In this document: piece after piece, positions 1 to 10,799 of the stretch
Position numbering within the stretch: position 1 is the stretch's first letter
Layout of the letters: the number at the start of each line of letters is the position of its first letter
Origin: UBA4729 sp038231175
GTDB lineage: Bacteria; Patescibacteriota; Saccharimonadia; Saccharimonadales; UBA4665
NCBI GenBank assembly: GCA_038231175.1
Contig: JBBRLU010000001.1
Location: forward strand, 1 to 49,970
Direction: 5' to 3'
DNA length: 49,970 nucleotides
Position numbers and translations under genes: made by a program
Notes under the pieces: generated by a model
Seen by the model: the letters and a program-made list of their open reading frames with translations, nothing else
What the model was told of the DNA's origin: nothing
Database searches by the model: none

Positions 1-1
1 A

Positions 2-3000
2 AGCCTCAGCCAGACGCTGCCTGTGGCCGTTCAGGGCAACATCACCAAGACCGGCGCCCTGACCGCTGGCTCGATTGCTGCCGGCTTTGGCACGATTAGC
101 ACCGCCAGCAACATTACCACCCGTACCGCTATCCAGGGTGGCACAGTTACCGCTACCGGTGCCCTCAGTGGTAACAGCCTCAGTATCAATGCTGGTGCCT
201 TCGCCGTCAGCAGCACCGGCGCGATAACGGCTGCTACCGGCATCACCACCACCGGCAACGTCAGCCAGACCGGCACCGGTACATTCAGCACCGGCACTGG
301 CGCTGTCAGCTTAAATGGTGCTGCTACTGCCAGCAGCACCTTAGCGGTGCAGGGCGCTGGTGGCCTGACCTTGGGCGTCGCTAGCACCACCAGTGGCCTG
401 CTCAACTTTGCCAGCAGCACCAGTGCCAACATCGCTAGCTTGCAAGCTGCTGCCCCGACCGGTACCGGTACCGGCACCTACACCTTGCCAGCCCTTGTCG
501 GCGGTACCAGCGACTTCATCTGTGTCAAGAACATCAATAACTGTAACGGCGTCAGCGCCACCGGCGGCAGCGCCAACTACGTCGCCCGCTTTACCGGCAC
601 CAGCACCCTCGGTATCGGTACGCTCTACGACAACGGTAGCTTTGTCGGCGTCAATACCCAGACCAACAGCGGCACGCTTAGTATTCAGAGCAGCGGCGCT
701 GCTGCCAGCGCCATCTTTGCTCAAGGCGCTGCCAGCGCTACCACCCCAGTGGCCGTCATTAAGGGTGGCGCTACTCCGGGCATCGGTGGCGACTTACTAC
801 AGCTGCAAAGCTCAGCCGCTGTCGTCGCTAAGGTTGATGCCAGTGGTAACGTCCTCGGTACCAGCTTCGACACCGTCAGTGCCGGCGCCCTTAACATCGG
901 AACTACCAATGCTACCAGCATCGGCCTTAAGCAGAACACCAGCGTTACCGGCAGCTTGAGTGTCAGCAACGGCCTCAGCGTCAGCGCTGGCGCCAGCAGC
1001 TTTGCCGGCAACGTCAGCATCACCGGTGCCAACACCCTGTCCGTCGGCACCGGCGCCACCAGCCTCGGCGGCACGCTAGCTGTCACCGGTAGCAGCACCT
1101 TTACCGGTTTGGCCACCTTCAACGGCGGCGTCACCGTCGCTAATAACAGTAACTTCAGCCAGACCGGCAGCGGCAGCTTTAGCACCGGCACCGGCGCCAT
1201 CAGCCTTAACGGCGCCACCACTATCGGCAGTAGCTTGAACGTCAGCGGCGGTAGCGTTACCGTCGGCTCAGCCGGTCAGTTCACCATCGGTACCACTGGC
1301 AACGTCGCTACCAGCGGCTCCGTCCTCGGTGCCAGCTTCGATGTCAACGCCGCTGGTGCCCTCAACATCGGCACCACTAATGCCACCGTCATCAACCTTA
1401 ACAAGAACACCAGTATCACCGGCACGCTGACCCTGTCGACGCTGGGCGCTGCCGGTGCCACCCAGGTCTGTTACAACGCCAGTAACCAGATTGCCACCTG
1501 TTCCAGCACCTACGAAGCTACCACCGGCACCGACTTTATCCGCAACCAGACGGCGCAGCAGACTACCGCTAACTTCAACATCCAGGCCCGCGCTACCAGT
1601 GTGGCGGCCGTCATCCAGGGTGCCACCGGCCAGGATATTACCGATTTCGTCAGCGCTGGCGGCGCCACTGTCGCCAAGATCGACGCCAGCGGTAACCTGA
1701 CCGCCGTCCAGGGAACCTTCAGCGGTGCCGTCAACGCCAACGGTGGTGTCTTCCTCGGTGCCAACCAGAACCTGTCACTGGCTACCGGTACTGGCACCAT
1801 CACCCAAGGCTACAGCAACACCACCGGCTCGGCCGACAGCCGGACCATCGTCAACACCGCCACCAGCGGTGCCAGCACGGTCAACGGCATCGCGCTCAAC
1901 TTGAGCGGCTCGGCCAACGGCGTCGGCTCTAACACTACCACCGGTATCAACCTTGGCAACGTCGCCGCCGCTACCGGCAACGCCTTCTACGCCTTCAAGG
2001 TCGGTACCGGCTACGCCGATATCCTGAACTACAACGGCACCAGCGTCATTAACGGTTCTGGCCAGATTAACTTAGCCCAAGCTTTCGGTACGCTCGGCGT
2101 CAGCAACGGCGGTACCGGTACCACCAGCCTGACCAGCAACGGCATCCTCTTCGGCAATGGTACCGGCGCTATCCAAGCTACTTCATCACTCGCCGGCGCC
2201 GTCCTGGTAACCGATGCTACCACCAGCTTGCCATCGCTCAGCCAGACCCTACCGGTAGCCGTCCAGGGCAACATTACTAAGACCGGTGCCTTGACCGCCG
2301 GCTCGATTACCAGCTTCGGCACCATCAGCACCGCCAACACCATCGCCACCAGCAGCACCTTAAGTGGTGGTGTCGTCAACGCCACTACCGGCTTTACCAT
2401 CGCTGGCGCGGCTGCCAGCGGCCAATTCCTACGTGGTAACGGCACTAACTTTGTCTCGAGCACGATTGCCGGTACCGACATCGCGGGCACGCTCTTCACA
2501 CTGGCCGGCTCGGCCGGTACGGCCCAGAACGTCAGCGGTGGCAGCACCGTCTCGGTCCTGAAGGGTGCCAGCAACAACCTGACGACCACCGCTAGCGCCA
2601 CCAACACGCTGACCGTCGACATCATCAGCAACCCAAGCTTCAGCGGCGCCGTTACCAGCACCGCCAGCACCACCGGCTTGGTCGCTTCCGGCGCGCCGGT
2701 GGCCGGCAGCGGTATCACTTCGCTGTTACAACTTGGCGGTGCCATTGCCGCCGGTAACGTCAGCACCAACGGCGGTACCTACTTCGGTATCAACCAGCCG
2801 GCTACCGGCGCTGGCTCGGCTGCCGACTTCATCAACTTCCAGAACAACGGCATCGTCAAGCTACAAGTTACTAGCGCTGGCTTACTGAACGCCGCCGGTG
2901 GCTTTGCGGTTGGTGCTAACACGGGCAACTCACTTACCTGTGCTGCTGGCTTTGGTGTCACCGGTAGTACCTTTAACGGCGGTATTCTGACCGCTGGCAG

Positions 3001-5923
3001 CTGTAACCAAACCGTTGCTACCTTACAGTCGGCTTACACTGCTTCTGGTGCGACTAATCCTCAGATTCTACTCAGCTCAGCTAACGGCGGTATCAAGATC
3101 CAGGACGGTACGACCCCAGTTACTGGTAACTTAATCCAGATTTCTAACAATGGTGGAACTACCAATTACTTCGGCGTCAGCAGCAGCGCCGTCAGCATCA
3201 CTGACGCCTTGAACGTAACTGGCGGCTACACCCAGAGCGGTACGGCCAGCAATACCTTCCTCGGTGCCACCACCTTTAGCGCCGCCGGTACCGGCGCCAG
3301 CGTTACGAACGGCTTTGCCGTTGGTACCACCAACCAATTCACCGTTAACGGCGCTGGTAACGTCGCTACCAGCGGCACCGTTGCCCAGAACTACAGCACC
3401 GCTAACGCCGGTGCTACCAACGTCCACAGCGTTAATGCTACTACTACTAACGCTACGGCTACGGCCGCTACCATCAACGGCAACAGCATCAGCCTTGTCG
3501 GCACCACCAACAGCCTCAGCACCAACATCCTCAACGCCGTCAACCTGACCAACGTTGCGCCGCTGACGGGCAACCAATTCAACGGTATCGTCATCGGTTC
3601 CGGTTATGATAACCCGATAACTATTGCCGGCAACTCGATCTTTACACCTGCTGGGATTATCCAGAACGGTGCCTTTAGTACCGGCACCACTTACAGCAAC
3701 ATCACCAAGATCGGCACCGTTACGGCCGGTGTTTGGAACGCTACCACAATCGCTCCAGCCTATGGCGGCACCGGCTCAACAGCTATCCCAACTAACGGCC
3801 AGCTCTTGATCGGTAACGGCGCAACTTACACTGCCGCCAGTTTAACGACTGGTGCGACCAGTGGCTTGACCCAGACTGCTGGCGCCGGTTCACTCGGCCT
3901 AGCCGTGAACTACGGTTCAGCCGCCAGTACTGCGGTCCAAGGTAACACTACCTTCACCTGTACTGGTGGCACCGGTAACTTAACCGGAGGCGCCAACGTC
4001 ATTACGCTTGGTACCGGTGGTACTTGTGGCACCATCAACACCGTGACGAACCCATCGTTCAACAGCGTTACCATTGCCAACACCACCAACACCAACACCG
4101 CCCTCGCTATCCAAAACGCTGCCGGCAATGCCTCACTCGCCTACGACACCGTCAGTGGCACGCTTAAGATCTACGACGTCAGCGTTACACCTCCAGTTAA
4201 CTACGCAGCAGTCAACTACACCGGTAACACTGCCACCTTTGCCGCTTCGGCCGGTATTACCCAGGTTGGCACCGGCACCGGTACGAATACGCTTAACCTG
4301 GTATCCGGTAGCGGTGGTATCAACGCCAGCGGCAACACCACTATCCAAGGTACTAGCACCTTCAACGTCCTTGGTGGTCTGACTACACTCAGCGCCGGCT
4401 TAACCGCGAGCGGTGCGGCCGTCAACCTCAACGCCTCATCCAACTTTGTAACTAACATTAACACCGGTACTTCAACTAGCAGTGTTGCTATCGGTAACTC
4501 GCTGAGTACTGGTACGACAATTCAAGGTAAATCCACGATTGCTGCCATTAATATCAACGGCTTTACAGTGCTTTCAAATACTGCTAACGCGACTACCTTC
4601 CAGGTCCAAAACGCCGCTGGGGCCACTATGTTGACTGTTGATACCACAAACACCGCCGATGGCTTTAACCTCGCTACCGAAGGCGGCGCTGAAAACGCCG
4701 GTACCTTCGCTACTAAGTTCACGGCCTTCGGTGCTGGACCAGTTATTAGCCGTGACATCACAGCTGGCGAAGTCCCAAGTGGTGGTGCGAGCGCTAAGGT
4801 TGCTACCACCGCCGCTGCTAACACCGGATTGCAGTACAATATTGGCGCCGCCCTAGCCGCCAGTACCACTTACAACGTTAGCTTTACCGTCAAGTCGAGT
4901 GTTGCCATGACGACCCAGCTCAAGCTAGACTACTACCGCCAAACCGGTTCGCTCGACGCCAGCTGTGTCAACGCCTTTACCGCCTTTACGGTGTCCACCA
5001 CTAGCTTTAGTAAAGTAAGCTGTTCGTTCACCACCAGTGCCACAGCCGGCGCAGCCACAGCCTTCCTAGCCATCTACCAGTCAGACGCCACGGCCCGCAA
5101 TATCTTCATCGATAACATCGCCATTGTTGCTCAGAACAACTCCAGCGCTGTTCAGACAACTGGTCAGCTGCGCGTCGGTGGTGCTACCGGCCAAGGCTTA
5201 ACGTTGTTCACTGTCGACAGCTTTGCTACAGCGCCGATTGCCAAGGGCACCAACACAATTAACAGCGCACTACTTGGCTCAATGTATTACGACACCACCA
5301 TCGGCAAGCTCCAGTGTTACGAAGCCAGCGGTTGGGGTGCCTGTGGTAGCTCGCCAAACGTGAGTGTTAACTTGATCCCTGAATACGTCGGCGCCGTCTT
5401 GCACGGTACCGGTATTGGCACCTTAACGTCTGACCTGTGTTCCAATCAGTTGGCCCTTAACACCGGTCTCTGTGCAGCCAGCGCCGACGACTACAATTAC
5501 TACCAGTGGACGTCACCGCAAGCTACTGGCCAGACCTACAGCATCTACGTCCGCTACCAACTACCAGCTACCTTCAAGAACTTCTCCGACGACAACACCG
5601 TCAAGCTGACGGCTCGTACTTCTAGCACTGCCACTGGTGGCGCCGCACCGCTCGCCAACGGCGTCCAATACACCATGTACTACACCAACAGCTCTACCGG
5701 CACCACCACCACTTGTGGTTCGACCACCACCGTTACTACCTCCGCCAACGCCTGGCAGACGGTATCACTCGGCGGCGCCGGCGAAACTAACTGTACGGCC
5801 GCCAGTGGTCTAACCGGTGGTCTTGGTCCTAACTCGATCGTGACCTACAAGATTGATGTCACCGCCAGCAGCACCTCAACGGCCTACGTCAGTAACCTGA
5901 GCTTCCTAACGATTGGCCAATAG
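2..5923 (+). CDS. Giant beta-repeat, tail-fibre-like surface protein (5' end outside window)
   Basis: The frame is open from the first bases, so the gene starts upstream; a GTG at 23 is internal. About 1,970 residues are visible. They are dominated by Gly, Ser, Thr, Ala and Asn in short beta-strand-like repeats such as GALNIGTTNAT, which occurs twice. A roughly 40-residue module, SLSQTLPVAVQGNITKTGAL, recurs 744 residues apart (near 7 and 2239) with mainly synonymous differences. Such modules are known from phage tail fibres and giant CPR surface proteins. Towards the C-terminus the composition changes to a likely carbohydrate-binding jelly-roll domain (DNA about 4.66-5.15 kb), then a fibre-like motif LGSMYYDTTIGKLQCYE and a final beta domain with Cys pairs. 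Likely secreted and involved in attachment; the function is inferred. The N-terminus and any signal peptide cannot be seen. The Kelch gene follows after 100 nt. Confidence 0.85.
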   Translation, partial: SLSQTLPVAVQGNITKTGALTAGSIAAGFGTISTASNITTRTAIQGGTVTATGALSGNSLSINAGAFAVSSTGAITAATGITTTGNVSQTGTGTFSTGTGAVSLNGAATASSTLAVQGAGGLTLGVASTTSGLLNFASSTSANIASLQAAAPTGTGTGTYTLPALVGGTSDFICVKNINNCNGVSATGGSANYVARFTGTSTLGIGTLYDNGSFVGVNTQTNSGTLSIQSSGAAASAIFAQGAASATTPVAVIKGGATPGIGGDLLQLQSSAAVVAKVDASGNVLGTSFDTVSAGALNIGTTNATSIGLKQNTSVTGSLSVSNGLSVSAGASSFAGNVSITGANTLSVGTGATSLGGTLAVTGSSTFTGLATFNGGVTVANNSNFSQTGSGSFSTGTGAISLNGATTIGSSLNVSGGSVTVGSAGQFTIGTTGNVATSGSVLGASFDVNAAGALNIGTTNATVINLNKNTSITGTLTLSTLGAAGATQVCYNASNQIATCSSTYEATTGTDFIRNQTAQQTTANFNIQARATSVAAVIQGATGQDITDFVSAGGATVAKIDASGNLTAVQGTFSGAVNANGGVFLGANQNLSLATGTGTITQGYSNTTGSADSRTIVNTATSGASTVNGIALNLSGSANGVGSNTTTGINLGNVAAATGNAFYAFKVGTGYADILNYNGTSVINGSGQINLAQAFGTLGVSNGGTGTTSLTSNGILFGNGTGAIQATSSLAGAVLVTDATTSLPSLSQTLPVAVQGNITKTGALTAGSITSFGTISTANTIATSSTLSGGVVNATTGFTIAGAAASGQFLRGNGTNFVSSTIAGTDIAGTLFTLAGSAGTAQNVSGGSTVSVLKGASNNLTTTASATNTLTVDIISNPSFSGAVTSTASTTGLVASGAPVAGSGITSLLQLGGAIAAGNVSTNGGTYFGINQPATGAGSAADFINFQNNGIVKLQVTSAGLLNAAGGFAVGANTGNSLTCAAGFGVTGSTFNGGILTAGSCNQTVATLQSAYTASGATNPQILLSSANGGIKIQDGTTPVTGNLIQISNNGGTTNYFGVSSSAVSITDALNVTGGYTQSGTASNTFLGATTFSAAGTGASVTNGFAVGTTNQFTVNGAGNVATSGTVAQNYSTANAGATNVHSVNATTTNATATAATINGNSISLVGTTNSLSTNILNAVNLTNVAPLTGNQFNGIVIGSGYDNPITIAGNSIFTPAGIIQNGAFSTGTTYSNITKIGTVTAGVWNATTIAPAYGGTGSTAIPTNGQLLIGNGATYTAASLTTGATSGLTQTAGAGSLGLAVNYGSAASTAVQGNTTFTCTGGTGNLTGGANVITLGTGGTCGTINTVTNPSFNSVTIANTTNTNTALAIQNAAGNASLAYDTVSGTLKIYDVSVTPPVNYAAVNYTGNTATFAASAGITQVGTGTGTNTLNLVSGSGGINASGNTTIQGTSTFNVLGGLTTLSAGLTASGAAVNLNASSNFVTNINTGTSTSSVAIGNSLSTGTTIQGKSTIAAININGFTVLSNTANATTFQVQNAAGATMLTVDTTNTADGFNLATEGGAENAGTFATKFTAFGAGPVISRDITAGEVPSGGASAKVATTAAANTGLQYNIGAALAASTTYNVSFTVKSSVAMTTQLKLDYYRQTGSLDASCVNAFTAFTVSTTSFSKVSCSFTTSATAGAATAFLAIYQSDATARNIFIDNIAIVAQNNSSAVQTTGQLRVGGATGQGLTLFTVDSFATAPIAKGTNTINSALLGSMYYDTTIGKLQCYEASGWGACGSSPNVSVNLIPEYVGAVLHGTGIGTLTSDLCSNQLALNTGLCAASADDYNYYQWTSPQATGQTYSIYVRYQLPATFKNFSDDNTVKLTARTSSTATGGAAPLANGVQYTMYYTNSSTGTTTTCGSTTTVTTSANAWQTVSLGGAGETNCTAASGLTGGLGPNSIVTYKIDVTASSTSTAYVSNLSFLTIGQ

Positions 5924-5969
5924 GTTGACGCCCGGGCGGGGCAGGGACTAGCTCACCGGATGCCGCTTA

Positions 5970-5978
5970 TGGTACAAT
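5970..5978 (+). promoter_or_regulatory. Extended -10 promoter of Kelch-protein gene
   Basis: TGG-TACAAT matches an extended -10 element (TGN-TAnnnT). Transcription would begin near 5985, giving a leader of about 40 nt that holds an AGGAG at 6004-6008, 15 nt before the ATG. No convincing -35 was seen. Inferred from motif only. Confidence 0.5.
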
Positions 5979-6023
5979 TGCGGTACACGGAGACACCAAC
6001 ACTAGGAGCAAAAAACAGAAAAA

Positions 6024-9000
6024 ATGGACTACCCAACAAGGCCTCGCCTAGCCGACGCGCCACCGGCAGCGTTAGCGCCGGCTGTGGTCCAAGCGGCCTC
6101 TGTTACGGCACCTAAAACAATATCCCTTCAGATTAGATTACCGCGGTCATGGGCTCGACCGCTGCGCTGGCTCCACCAGAATGCCCAGGCCCACCGCTAC
6201 GTAGTCCGCTTTGGGGTGGCTGTGGTCATCAGTACGATTTTAGTTGGTGAGGTCATCCCGCTCATCCAACCGCGCCTAGCTGCCAAGGCCTATGCCTACG
6301 AAGACGCCGCTTCGCTGTTACCAGATAAAAATGGAGCCATGGGCGGGTTACTACGGCTTGATGATAAAACCCAAGAATTCACTTTTAATGCTGGCTATGA
6401 TCCATTTGCCGCCAACCCCGGTGGGCTGAGTAACACTGGTGGCGCCCTAATAAGTGCGACGGCCCACGTCGATGGCAGCAAAGGCGTCCAAGTAACCGAC
6501 CCAACCAATAAGGTCGACTTTACCATCAAGCCAAAATTTGACCTGCTGCCTGGCCACAAAGATGGCAACCGCCTGATCTACCCATTAGCCGATCGCAGCG
6601 GCTGGCTAGTCTACACCATGCAGGCCCGCGGTGTTAAAGAAGACGTTATTCTAAACCGCAGTAATGGCGATTCGGCCAAGTATGCCTACAACTTGGTCCT
6701 GGGTGATGCCTTTGCCGCCCGACTCCTCCCCAGCGGTGACATCGGCATCTACGGCTCGAGCCTGCCAATAAACGGCCAAGTCAGTACTAGCAATGATAAA
6801 GATGCCCAGCTGTTAATTAAAGTCCGCAAACAAGCGGTAAAAAATAATTTGTTATACACTCTGCCAGCGCCATACGTAAAGGGTATCCATAATAAGGAAG
6901 CTAGCGTCAAAACTAATTACAGCTTGAAGGGCAGCGTGCTGAGCGTTAACGTGTCGGGGCTCAAGCACGCCAGCTACCCACTCACCATCGACCCGAGTGT
7001 TTACGTTAAGAGCGCCCAAAAACTTATGCGTGGTAACAACGAAACCAACGTCGACTTTGACGTCACCAACAACCAGATTTTGAAAGGTTCGGTAACGGGT
7101 GCCCGTATTCCTGATTGGTCGGTCGGTCCAAACAGCCTACCGGGTAAAGTCTGGAACGCCGGTGTGGTCGTGGCCGGCGGCTTTATTTACGTCATTGGTG
7201 GTAACAGTGGCAGCGCCGATTTGTCGACCGTTTACTGGGCTCAGCTCGATACTGTTCTAGCTAGTACCAACGCTAATTATCAAGATATCGGTACCTGGCA
7301 AACCAACGCCGGTTATAATTTACCTAACGCCCGAGTAGGGATAGGAGCTATCGCCTATAACGGTTACTTGTTTGCGATTGGTGGGCAGGGCGCCAGTTGT
7401 AGCTCGGGTGCCACCGCTGGCAGCACCACGGTCTGTAACACCGTTTATACCAGCAAGCTAGGCGCCAATGGCGAGCCTAATACCTGGGTGCAGCGTGGTA
7501 ACCTGTCGACCGAACGTCGCTATGCCGGTGTCGCTGCCTTTGAGAACCGGATGTACTTATATGGAGGCCAAAGCGGTGCCAGTGGCTATACTGGTAGCGT
7601 CGCCACATCCGAATACGCCGAAATAAACCCCGATGGCTCTCTGGGTACCTGGACCACAACTGGCGCCGGCAGCCAGCTATCGACCGCTCGCTACGGCCTG
7701 AGCGCCATGGCCTACAATGGCTATGTCTATACGCTCGGTGGGCGTACAGCCGGCGGCGCCGTCAATACCGTCGAATACGCCAAAATTACCTCGACCGGGC
7801 TCAACACCTGGCAAGCCACCAACGGCTTCACGACCGGTCGGCTGAGCCTTGGTGGCGCAATCGCTACGGCCCTCAATGGTTATATGTACGTTTCCGGTGG
7901 CTGTACGACCACAGATGCCAATGGTAACTGTACCGCCAATGCCACCGACCTTCAGGTGGCCAGTATAAACTCCGATGGCACATTATCGACCTGGACCACG
8001 CAGCAGCAAGTCAACAACGTTACGCCGACTAGTATTAGCCGGACATCGTACGGTGGCGGACTGGTTGCTTGGCGGGGCACCATTTATTCAGTGGGCGGTT
8101 GCAGCGCCGCTATGGTTACCAATAATTGCCCGGCTGCCTCGACTCTAACCACCAACGTCTGGGGGGTTGTAACTGATGACGGCTTTGTTGGGCCATCACA
8201 GTCAGGCACTGGTGTGGCGACGCCGTTGCCAGCAGCCGCTGGAGGCTTGGCTGTTGGGGTGGTTATCAATAACGGTTACATCTACTCGGTAGGTGGATGT
8301 ACCATTACATCGGGAGCGTGCACCTCCACCGCCGGTACGATTTACTATATGCCGATAGCTAGCAACGGCTCCATAGGTACTACCTGGGCAGTAACTACGA
8401 AAGGAATAGGCCAGGCTGCTGGTGCTGCCGTAGGGCTAGCAGCTATCGGCATTGCGGTATTTAATAATACAATGTTTGTTACCGGTGGTGAGACCAGTGG
8501 TGGTGGTGCCTCAGCCAACACTTATTCAGCACCGATTAATCCCTCAGGTGATATCACTACCAACTGGGCAACTGCTACCGGTACCAGCAGCGCGCTAGCC
8601 GCTGCAGTACTCAGTCCTTTTATGTTTGCCCGCACTAATTTAACGACACCTAGCCAAGGTTATCTATATACCGTGGGCGGTTGTACCGGCACTACGTCGT
8701 CGATTGGCTGCACTGGTTATGTGGCAACGGTGCGACGCTGTAATATCACAGCCACCGGTGTAACAGCCGCCAGCTGCGCCAATCAAACGATAATCCTACC
8801 CAATACCGGTATCGGCATCTTTGGTGGTGCTGTGTACGGTAACTTCATCTATGTGGCTGGTGGCGCCAATGGCGCCGGTGCTGCCCAAACGAATACCGTT
8901 TATTACGCAAAATTCGATGCCAGCGGCAACTTGGTTAACCCGACAGATGGCACCGCCGCCAGCGGCTTTAAATTAGCTACCGGCACCTTAACGGAAATCC

Positions 9001-10790
9001 GTCGACGTACCGCCGCTTTTGCTGTTAATGGCTATTTGTATGTTTTGGCCGGTCACGATGGTGGTGCTAACGTGACCTTGAGCGATATGCAGATTGGTAA
9101 AATTAATACCGAAACCGGGGACATTACGGCCTTTAGTGCCAACGCCAATTATCCAAACAGCAACCCGGTCCCCTATGCTATTACCGCCCGTTGGAACTAT
9201 AGTGGCGCCGCCGCCAATGGCAATATTTATGTGATTGGTGGCTGTAGCAATGGCAGCCCGCCCAACACCTGTGGAACGGCCGGGGTAGATCGCGTCACGC
9301 AGTATATACAGGTCTATAACAACTACAGTGGTTCACCTGCCCAATACAGCAGCACTAATGCTCCGGCTACCACCAGGATTGGAGGCAGTTCAGTAATTTA
9401 TAATGGCCGCATGTACGAAGCTGGGGGCTGTTCCGACATTGCTTGTACAACGGTTACAAATAGCCTCGAGGAGGCGCCAATAAATGCTGATGGAACCCTA
9501 GGCACCTGGACAACAACTGGCATGACGGCCATGGGTACTGCCCGCACCTTCTTTAAATTACTGACAGCCAATGGATATTTGTATGCGTTAGGAGGGCAGG
9601 GCACGAGTGCAGCAACCAGTGCTTTGTCTACGACCGAACGGGCCACGATCGCCACCAACGGCACGGTCGGCGCCTGGACGGCCGATACCACACTTGGTAG
9701 CGCGGGTGGCTCGACCGCGGCGGTAGTAGCCAACTCGCGCAGCGCGCTAAGCGGAGTAGTCTATAACGGCTATATTTATGCAGCGGGTGGTTACAACCAA
9801 GCCAATGCCAGTCAGTCGACCATCTATTACGCGTTGTTAGACACCTCGACCGGTGCCATCGGCACCTGGGCAGCTACGACTAACACCTTTGCTACGGCCC
9901 GTAGCGGCCTCAGTGTGATTGCCTATAACGCTACTTTTTACGTGCTCGGCGGCTTTGATGGCACTAACTATTTACCCGATGTCCAATTTTCAAAGATTAC
10001 AAATGTCGGCAATATTACTACCGCCTTTGCTTTTACCACCAACATGCCCCAGCCCATAAGCAACGCCGTCGTTTACGCCGCTAATGGCTTCATGTACGTC
10101 ATTGGCGGGCGCTCGGCGGCAACTACGTGTACCAACAACACATACGTCAATAATATTATAGCCAACTCTACCATCGTCAATGGTAATAATCCGAGTGGTC
10201 TCGGCAACTGGTCGCAAACCAGCGTAGTCTATGGCACGGCCGCCTCCAGCGCTCGTTATGGGGCCTCGGTAGCCTATGACTCTGGTAAAGTTTACATCTT
10301 AGGCGGCGGTTGTTCGGCCATGGTAGGTGCCACGCCGGCCGACAAAGCTTACTATTCGACCATTCAAGCCCAGCCACAGATCGCAAAATACGGTTATGTT
10401 ATCGACGCAGGCAGTGATGTCTTCCCATCCAAAACCTTATTCAACGGTCTAGACAACGGCATTGGGGCCAGCTGGCAGCTCAATTACCGTTCTTCAACCG
10501 CAGCCGCTGCAGCTTGGGGCCAGAATACTATTTTTGGTAAAACTACACTCGGTACGCCGCAGGCCTATGTGCCGGTAGACAGTGCCGGCACCAACACTAA
10601 CTTCTCGCAGTACCACTATATCGAATTGACGATTGATGTCTCCCAAGCCTTTGGTTTTCCGGAAGACGTCAGTCGTGGCCCGACCATCACCGACTTAACC
10701 TTCCAGTTTACTTCCGATCCGAGCAAGCGTTTACGTAACGGCAAAACCTTCATTGGCGGCGAACAGCAGCCATTGGATACACCGTTCTAG
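6024..10790 (+). CDS. Secreted Kelch-repeat surface protein
   Basis: A 1,588-residue protein. Residues 1-60 are a Pro/Ala- then Arg-rich cytoplasmic lead. One hydrophobic segment at about 62-81 is followed by AAKAYA, a plausible signal-peptidase site near 92. After a roughly 230-residue beta-rich region come a dozen or more Kelch-type blades, each with a core like AYNGYLFAIGGQG or AYNGYVYTLGGRT, enough for two or more propellers. A separate C-terminal domain of about 140 residues starts near QPQIAKYGYVIDAGSD. Kelch propellers usually bind proteins or glycans, so a host-contact or adhesion role is plausible but inferred. Paired Cys in many blades would suit disulfides outside the cell. It lies between the giant repeat protein and a membrane-anchored protein, in one direction. 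Confidence 0.85.
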   Translation: MDYPTRPRLADAPPAALAPAVVQAASVTAPKTISLQIRLPRSWARPLRWLHQNAQAHRYVVRFGVAVVISTILVGEVIPLIQPRLAAKAYAYEDAASLLPDKNGAMGGLLRLDDKTQEFTFNAGYDPFAANPGGLSNTGGALISATAHVDGSKGVQVTDPTNKVDFTIKPKFDLLPGHKDGNRLIYPLADRSGWLVYTMQARGVKEDVILNRSNGDSAKYAYNLVLGDAFAARLLPSGDIGIYGSSLPINGQVSTSNDKDAQLLIKVRKQAVKNNLLYTLPAPYVKGIHNKEASVKTNYSLKGSVLSVNVSGLKHASYPLTIDPSVYVKSAQKLMRGNNETNVDFDVTNNQILKGSVTGARIPDWSVGPNSLPGKVWNAGVVVAGGFIYVIGGNSGSADLSTVYWAQLDTVLASTNANYQDIGTWQTNAGYNLPNARVGIGAIAYNGYLFAIGGQGASCSSGATAGSTTVCNTVYTSKLGANGEPNTWVQRGNLSTERRYAGVAAFENRMYLYGGQSGASGYTGSVATSEYAEINPDGSLGTWTTTGAGSQLSTARYGLSAMAYNGYVYTLGGRTAGGAVNTVEYAKITSTGLNTWQATNGFTTGRLSLGGAIATALNGYMYVSGGCTTTDANGNCTANATDLQVASINSDGTLSTWTTQQQVNNVTPTSISRTSYGGGLVAWRGTIYSVGGCSAAMVTNNCPAASTLTTNVWGVVTDDGFVGPSQSGTGVATPLPAAAGGLAVGVVINNGYIYSVGGCTITSGACTSTAGTIYYMPIASNGSIGTTWAVTTKGIGQAAGAAVGLAAIGIAVFNNTMFVTGGETSGGGASANTYSAPINPSGDITTNWATATGTSSALAAAVLSPFMFARTNLTTPSQGYLYTVGGCTGTTSSIGCTGYVATVRRCNITATGVTAASCANQTIILPNTGIGIFGGAVYGNFIYVAGGANGAGAAQTNTVYYAKFDASGNLVNPTDGTAASGFKLATGTLTEIRRRTAAFAVNGYLYVLAGHDGGANVTLSDMQIGKINTETGDITAFSANANYPNSNPVPYAITARWNYSGAAANGNIYVIGGCSNGSPPNTCGTAGVDRVTQYIQVYNNYSGSPAQYSSTNAPATTRIGGSSVIYNGRMYEAGGCSDIACTTVTNSLEEAPINADGTLGTWTTTGMTAMGTARTFFKLLTANGYLYALGGQGTSAATSALSTTERATIATNGTVGAWTADTTLGSAGGSTAAVVANSRSALSGVVYNGYIYAAGGYNQANASQSTIYYALLDTSTGAIGTWAATTNTFATARSGLSVIAYNATFYVLGGFDGTNYLPDVQFSKITNVGNITTAFAFTTNMPQPISNAVVYAANGFMYVIGGRSAATTCTNNTYVNNIIANSTIVNGNNPSGLGNWSQTSVVYGTAASSARYGASVAYDSGKVYILGGGCSAMVGATPADKAYYSTIQAQPQIAKYGYVIDAGSDVFPSKTLFNGLDNGIGASWQLNYRSSTAAAAAWGQNTIFGKTTLGTPQAYVPVDSAGTNTNFSQYHYIELTIDVSQAFGFPEDVSRGPTITDLTFQFTSDPSKRLRNGKTFIGGEQQPLDTPF

Positions 10791-10799
10791 GAACAGATT

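Noticed and set aside
31..4869. Long ORFs on the minus strand and other frames across the giant gene
   Set aside because: They arise from the strongly biased Gly/Ala/Thr/Ser codons of the sense gene; they are Pro/Val/Leu-rich without domains.
23..5923. CRISPR-like or tandem DNA repeats in the giant gene
   Set aside because: Repeats are protein-level, irregularly spaced and diverged at third positions; there are no spacers of constant length.
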